Origin: Carex sylvatica
Taxonomy: Eukaryota; Streptophyta; Magnoliopsida; Poales; Cyperaceae
DNA length: 64,000 bases
Direction: 5' to 3'
Assembly (NCBI GenBank): GCA_964058845.1
Contig: CAXKVR010000233.1
Location: 124,001-188,000, forward strand
In this document: positions 61,322-64,000 of the stretch, in pieces
Position numbering within the stretch: position 1 is the stretch's first letter
How the letters are laid out: each line of letters starts with the position of its first letter
Program-made: the position numbers and the translations under genes
The notes under the pieces: model-generated
The model's input: only the letters and a program-made list of their open reading frames with translations
The model's database searches: none
Told to the model about the DNA's origin: nothing

Positions 61322-61622
61322 CTACAAGATGAATACTGTAAAATTATAAGATGAATACTGTAAAATTACAAGATGAATACTGTAAAATTACAATATTAAT
61401 ACTGTAAAATTACAAGATGAATACTGTAAAATTAACAGCAAAATATTGTAAAATTAACAGATCAATACCCCATATCGCCTCTCTATCATCTCTTTCCTTC
61501 ATATTTCCATAAGATGAATATTGTAAAATCACAAGATGAATACTGTAAAATTACAAGATGAATATTGTAAAATCACAAGATGAATACTGTAAAATCACAA
61601 GATAAATAATGTAAAATTACCA
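61322..61622. repeat. 22-bp tandem arrays with a shared header
   Basis: Units of the type ATGAATACTGTAAAATTACA repeat about six times at 61329-61460 and about five times at 61515-61620. Each array is preceded by a similar header containing CCTCTCTATCATCTCTTT (61292 and 61474), so the whole header-plus-array block appears duplicated. Confidence 0.85.
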
Positions 61623-61689
61623 TATCGAATCAGATCAGATCTTTTTATAGATTAGATCAGATCAGCTTCAAAATATTACCCGATTATGC

Positions 61690-62010
61690 TCCAGATCACC
61701 TCGCTCTTATCTCTCTTCTCCAGATCGCCTCCTTCTCATCTCTTTCCACTAGATTGCTCCTCCAGACCGCCTCTCTTAGATCGTCTCTCTCCATTAGAAT
61801 CTAAGAGAGATGCTGGAGAATTCTGTCGGAGAGAAGAAAGCTCCGTCGCAGCCGTCTCTCTCCACTAGATCGCTGCTGTCGCTGTCGCCGCGCCGTTGCT
61901 GCCGTCACTGTCGTCGCTACCACCGTTGTCGTCGCGGGCATCATGGCCATCGCTACCACTACTGCTGTCGCGACCGGAGCAGAAGAGAAGAGATCGAGAG
62001 AGAAGAGAGA
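61690..62010. other. CT-rich and GC-rich segment without a recognised gene
   Basis: Repeats of CTCCAGATCGCCTC and TCTCTCTCCA precede a stretch rich in GCTGTCGC/CCGTCG triplets (61870-61975), then a GA-rich run. Frames are open on both strands, as expected for such composition; none is convincing. Confidence 0.4.
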
Positions 62011-62199
62011 GAGAGAGAAGGCATATTTTGAAAATTTTATAATCGTATGGTATGTGGGAAAAAAGACAATCGGGAAAGAAATTTAAATACGCAAAATCTG
62101 GGAAGATTTTAAATTTCTGTTGGACTGTAGGGACCAAGTCTGTTAAAATCAATTAAATGAGAGTAGATAATGCTCTGTGGACAAATGGTGGACAAAGAT

Positions 62200-62413
62200 C
62201 AGTGGACCAAGACCTTTTCTCTATTTAAGAACCCCTTTTTTCTCTTTACTCAACTCCACTATTTTCACTCCTTGTAGTTTTTACTCCAATAAAACACTTT
62301 CTTATCTTTTAGTTCTATCTTGTCGAGCAGAAAGAAAAAAAAAAGGAAGAGGGAAGGAACAAAGTTTATCAGTATCGAAAGTGCAGTATTGTCTGAGTTC
62401 GGAACGTCTAGCC
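62200..62413 (+). promoter_or_regulatory. TATA-like and polyadenylation-like motifs close together
   Basis: CTATTTAAGAACCCC at 62219-62233 and CCAATAAAAC at about 62285 lie 65 bp apart, a spacing seen in short LTRs. No matching second LTR, primer site or polypurine tract was found, so this is only suggestive. Confidence 0.25.
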
Positions 62414-62645
62414 CCATCTCAATTGGAGCGCGACGATGAGTAGATTCGGTCGTCATCGGAATATGGTGGCGGTCGAAGAAGTAGATTCGGTCTTTAAGAG
62501 AGATGGCGATTAAAGTACTAGGGTGGTCAACATCTCAATTGGAGCGTGACAATGAGTAGATCCGGTCGTCGTCAGAGTGTAGCAAAGGTCGAAAAAGTGA
62601 ATCCGATCGTGGAGTGAGATGAGGATTAAGGTGTTAGAATGATTA
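62414..62645. repeat. Tandem duplication, about 118-bp unit
   Basis: Copies starting at 62414 and 62532 share CATCTCAATTGGAGCG, GATGAGTAGATTCGGTCGTC-like and a common end, GATTAAAGTACTAGGGTGGT against GATTAAGGTGTTAGAATGAT. Confidence 0.8.
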
Positions 62646-63064
62646 AGATATTATGAGAATATTATAATAATTTAGAGGATTTTATGAGAATAAATTAATA
62701 GAATTAGAGTATGTTTGGATGAAATGAGAATAGTTAAAATAGGGGACTATGCAATAATAGAGGCTATTTGAAATAGCAATGTGTATCCAAACAATATTTT
62801 TGTTATTCGGAATAGGCAGAACAGATACTATTCTCCAATTCTTGCGCTAAATATTGAAATAACTAATATTCCGGAGTGTAAACAGAGAGAAAAAAAATAT
62901 TTACATGTTTTTACAAATACAAATACTTTTATGCAAGCTAAGTTTTCTTGTTTTAATGGATCAATAATGTATTCTGACATTACACGGTTTAAGAGTAAAA
63001 ATAAAACTAAAATAGACAATAGTAACTGTTAATTTTACTTCAGAGTTAGTCTACTTTTAAAGTA

Positions 63065-63065
<1 letters not shown>
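62646..63065. other. AT-rich spacer
   Basis: Bases 62708-62800 have outer inverted blocks, TATGTTTGGAT and ATCCAAACA, that may be a small MITE. The 83-codon frame at 62781-63032 has no recognisable features. Confidence 0.4.
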
Positions 63066-63069
<4 letters not shown>

Positions 63070-63096
<27 letters not shown>

Positions 63097-63516
63097 TGTG
63101 TGACTAATGTGCATTTGTATGCATATGGGCCGAAATACATACGGTTCAAATTTGAAATTTTAAAATCTAAAAAGTCGATCTGAACCGTTCATATTGTTCT
63201 CCATATTAATATGTGCTTGGAAACCAAATTTTATATTTTTCTGAATTGTTTTACTATTTATTAAGCCACTTTGAAAATTATTGATCCAACGGTGGTTGCT
63301 GATTTTACTGTTTTGTGCAACCACAGTTGGATCAACAATTTTCAAAGTGGCTTAATAAATAGTAAAAAAATTTAAACAAATGTAAAATTTGTTCTCCAAG
63401 CACATATTAATATGGAGAACAAGATGAATGGTTCAGATCGACTTTTTAGATTCTGAAATTTCAAATTTGGACTGTATGTATTTCGGCCTCATATGCATGC
63501 GAATGCACATTAGTCA

Positions 63517-63560
<44 letters not shown>
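63070..63560. repeat. Large fold-back element, near-perfect hairpin
   Basis: The left arm (63070-63300) and right arm (63318-63560) are reverse complements with few mismatches around a short loop near 63305-63315. Arm blocks include GACTAATGTGCATTTG/CGAATGCACATTAGTC, CCGAAATACATAC/GTATGTATTTCGG and CTTAATAAATAGTAAAA. The arms start and end in GA/TC and TA microsatellites. Related single arms occur at about 2265, 13098, 21836 and 24110. Confidence 0.85.
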
Positions 63561-63561
63561 C

Positions 63562-63950
63562 TAGCCTCTTGGTGAACTTAAGTCAAAAATCCATCAAATC
63601 GGCTTCGAATGATAAATCCAAATCATTGAAATCCATCTATCTTACGAGTGATACGTTTACATGTGAAAATTTTAAACATTCGAATTAATTTAGTATAAAG
63701 TCAATCGGTCAAAATTAGAAAGTTAATAGATTAATTTTAATGTATTCTTTTTTTTTAACGTTTTTTGATCGCTTGACTTTTTACTAAATTAATTCAAATG
63801 TTTAAAATTTTCACATGTAGATCCATCACTCGTAAGGTGGCGGATTTTAACAGTTCGGATTCGTCATTTAAAACCGATTTGATGGGGTTTAAACTTGAGT
63901 TCACCAAGGAAGTTGATGAACTTGAGAACACCCTAGTTCTACTCTCTCTC
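63562..63950. repeat. Fold-back MITE, family 1, copy 3
   Basis: The left end TTGGTGAACTTAAGTC and, on the other strand, the right end TTGGTGAACTCAAGTT pair, as do CATCAAATCGGCTTC and CATCAAATCGGTTTT. The copy shares the TTAATTTAGTATAAAGTCAA core with the copies at 1037 and 30583. It lies directly beside the hairpin element, separated only by a TA/TC microsatellite. Confidence 0.8.
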
Positions 63951-64000
63951 TCTCTCTATATATAAGACCAACTTCTTCATTTTTAAATAAATTCAGTCAA

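Noticed and set aside
61322..61622. CRISPR-like array
   Set aside because: The 22-bp units are contiguous with no unique spacers, and this is plant nuclear DNA.
62200..62413. Short LTR retrotransposon (TRIM)
   Set aside because: Promoter-like and polyadenylation-like motifs are present, but there is no second LTR, primer site or polypurine tract.

Overview
The window is nuclear DNA of a flowering plant, most likely a eudicot. Evidence: an intron-bearing plant terpene synthase, a coiled-coil NB-LRR resistance-gene remnant, Athila-like Ty3/gypsy elements primed by tRNA-Asp, a Ty1/copia element primed by initiator tRNA-Met, MULE, hAT and CACTA DNA transposons, and AT-rich spacers full of fold-back MITEs. 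Only one host gene looks intact.

Layout. 1-2.5 kb: AT-rich spacer with a fold-back MITE. 2.5-6.4 kb: a broken Ty1/copia element, truncated inside reverse transcriptase. 6.4-7.9 kb: the N-terminal part of a MULE transposase gene. 9.2-15.35 kb (minus): a seven-exon terpene synthase whose exons join in phase to about 556 residues, with RRx8W, DDxxD and NSE/DTE motifs and one GC-AG intron. A hAT element with a perfect 8-bp target duplication lies in its last intron. 16.3-19.7 kb (minus): a decayed MULE transposase. 20-26 kb: spacer with fold-back elements, a tandem duplication and a long-TIR element. 26.5-31 kb (minus): a CC-NB-LRR pseudogene with a hAT element of the same family in one intron and a MITE in another. 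31.5-35.25 kb: a hAT element and, 11 bp on, a 2.8-kb non-autonomous CACTA element that appears to carry a fragment of the Mediator subunit gene MED21. 36.4-60.7 kb: probable CACTA ends enclosing a 22.8-kb Athila-like element (A, 36931-59683, TSD AACTC), itself split by a closely related 12.0-kb element (B, 42629-54667, TSD AAGGG). 60.7-64 kb: tandem repeats and two adjacent fold-back elements.

Element B is young. Its 1470-bp LTRs differ at two positions by eye, it has one uninterrupted gag-pol frame with protease, RT, RNase H and integrase residues present, and it has a second ORF of 444 codons. Element A is older (about 2.5% LTR divergence by eye), has several nonsense and frameshift changes, and has lost most of the second ORF.

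The most unusual signal is a 13-bp palindrome (GTACGGNCCGTAT and variants) that recurs as pairs or short runs with centres 20 or 21 bp apart. It occurs in the LTRs, untranslated leaders, gag-pol and spacer DNA of both Athila-like elements, and unit number or presence differs between them at homologous places. I saw no such pairs elsewhere in the window.
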